DNA of 64,000 nt. It comes from Salinicola rhizosphaerae. GTDB lineage: Bacteria > Pseudomonadota > Gammaproteobacteria > Pseudomonadales > Halomonadaceae. The translations under genes and the position numbers were made by a program. Of the stretch, positions 63,552-64,000 are shown one piece after another (positions within the stretch are counted from its first letter, which is position 1; the number at the start of each line of letters is the position of its first letter). Below the pieces are notes generated by a model. That model was not told where the DNA came from. It worked only from the letters and a program-made list of their open reading frames with translations, and made no database searches. The stretch lies in the NCBI RefSeq assembly GCF_014652715.1, contig NZ_BMZI01000004.1, positions 408,327 through 472,326 on the forward strand. The letters are read 5' to 3'.

Positions 63552-63768
63552 GTTCCGCCTCGTGCCTTTCGGTTCAGTCGAGGCGACAGGCTAGCGGAGG
63601 CGGCGGTTCCGATCTTGAATGATCCTGCAGGGGGCTAAGAGCGTGCGAGGCCACTCGGCGGGTGCCATGATTGCCGGCTGTGACCATTGCGCAATGCCGC
63701 TCATGAGGCTTTCGGTTCAGGATGGAGCTTTGGTCCTTCGCTAGGCGATAGATGAGAAGAGGACGGCC

Positions 63769-64000
63769 ATGAACGATTCAGTGACGCTCGCCGTGACGAT
63801 CGATTGTCCTTGTCGCGAGCTCTACGAGGCGTTCTGGCCGCCAGAAGCGTTTCCGCGCTGGGCCTCCGGGTTGAGCCGCTCTCGGTTGATGCGTCAGGGA
63901 AATCGCTGGCGGGCCGATGGACCGGAGGGCAGCGTGCTGATCCGGTTCTCGCCGTACAACGCGTTTGGCGTGATGGACCATTGGGTCGAGCTGACGTCGG
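63769..64000 (+). CDS. SRPBCC-family protein, 3'-truncated by the window end
   Basis: An open frame from the ATG at 63769 (AGAGGACGG upstream) that continues past the window. The first 77 residues (DSVTLAVTIDCPCRELYEAFWPPEAFPRWASGLS, residues 3-36, then WRADGPEGSVLIRFSPYNAFGVMDHWV) have the helix-grip pattern of START/SRPBCC (polyketide cyclase-like) ligand-binding proteins. The function is unknown. Confidence 0.72.
   Translation, partial: MNDSVTLAVTIDCPCRELYEAFWPPEAFPRWASGLSRSRLMRQGNRWRADGPEGSVLIRFSPYNAFGVMDHWVELTS

Overview
The window is a chromosomal segment of a high-GC, aerobic, heterotrophic gammaproteobacterium. The housekeeping set (valS, holC, pepA, divergent lptFG, bfd-bfr, purEK, tcdA, truC) has gammaproteobacterial order and sequence. 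Together with malonate and sugar-acid catabolism and TRAP transport, it suggests a marine or halophilic Halomonadaceae-like bacterium (Halomonas/Salinicola/Chromohalobacter type). That family-level guess is inference; there is no rRNA or taxonomic marker here.

Layout. 1-5.4 kb: a malonate module (GntR/FCD repressor, malonyl-CoA decarboxylase, malonyl-CoA synthetase, MadL/MadM transporter) with a near-palindromic operator between regulator and operon. 5.5-9 kb: an EAL and a PAS-GGDEF protein, an extensin-like protein and a small lipoprotein. 9-17.2 kb: a sugar-acid module with TRAP subunits DctP-DctQ-DctM, an unlisted 51-aa membrane protein, an L-talarate/galactarate dehydratase-like enolase, a second DctP, an FMN-dependent alpha-hydroxy-acid dehydrogenase, and a third DctP whose signal peptide is out of frame. 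17.2-33 kb: small metabolic and stress genes (agmatine deiminase, PEBP, membrane-anchored aspartic protease, GST, RstAB-like two-component system, MetR, MliC-like lipoprotein, azoreductase-DoxX, glyoxalase, TspO, UDG, diguanylate cyclase, PAP2). 33-54.4 kb: mostly housekeeping genes, interrupted by a large REP/BIME-type array (about 37.99-39.08 kb) and a duplicated 95-bp element. A tRNA-Arg(UCG) lies at 54.37 kb. 54.5-57.5 kb: LysE exporter, alpha/beta hydrolase, CDF metal exporter with divergent MerR regulator.

The most striking region is 57.9-62.1 kb. It is a visibly AT-rich island with a three-gene overlapping operon: a PD-(D/E)XK-like effector, a middle component, and a DUF3732-type Rad50-like ABC ATPase. 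This architecture belongs to the ABC-3C (ABC three-component) conflict/defence systems. About 100 bp past the last stop codon, in the correct orientation, lies a 72-bp hairpin with the hallmarks of an integron attC site. The island may therefore have arrived as, or next to, an integron cassette, although no integrase is in the window.

The window ends with an AraC regulator-LysE exporter pair and the start of an SRPBCC protein. A recurring theme is short intergenic tandem repeats (15, 20, 25, 26 and 89 bp periods), several next to start or stop codons.
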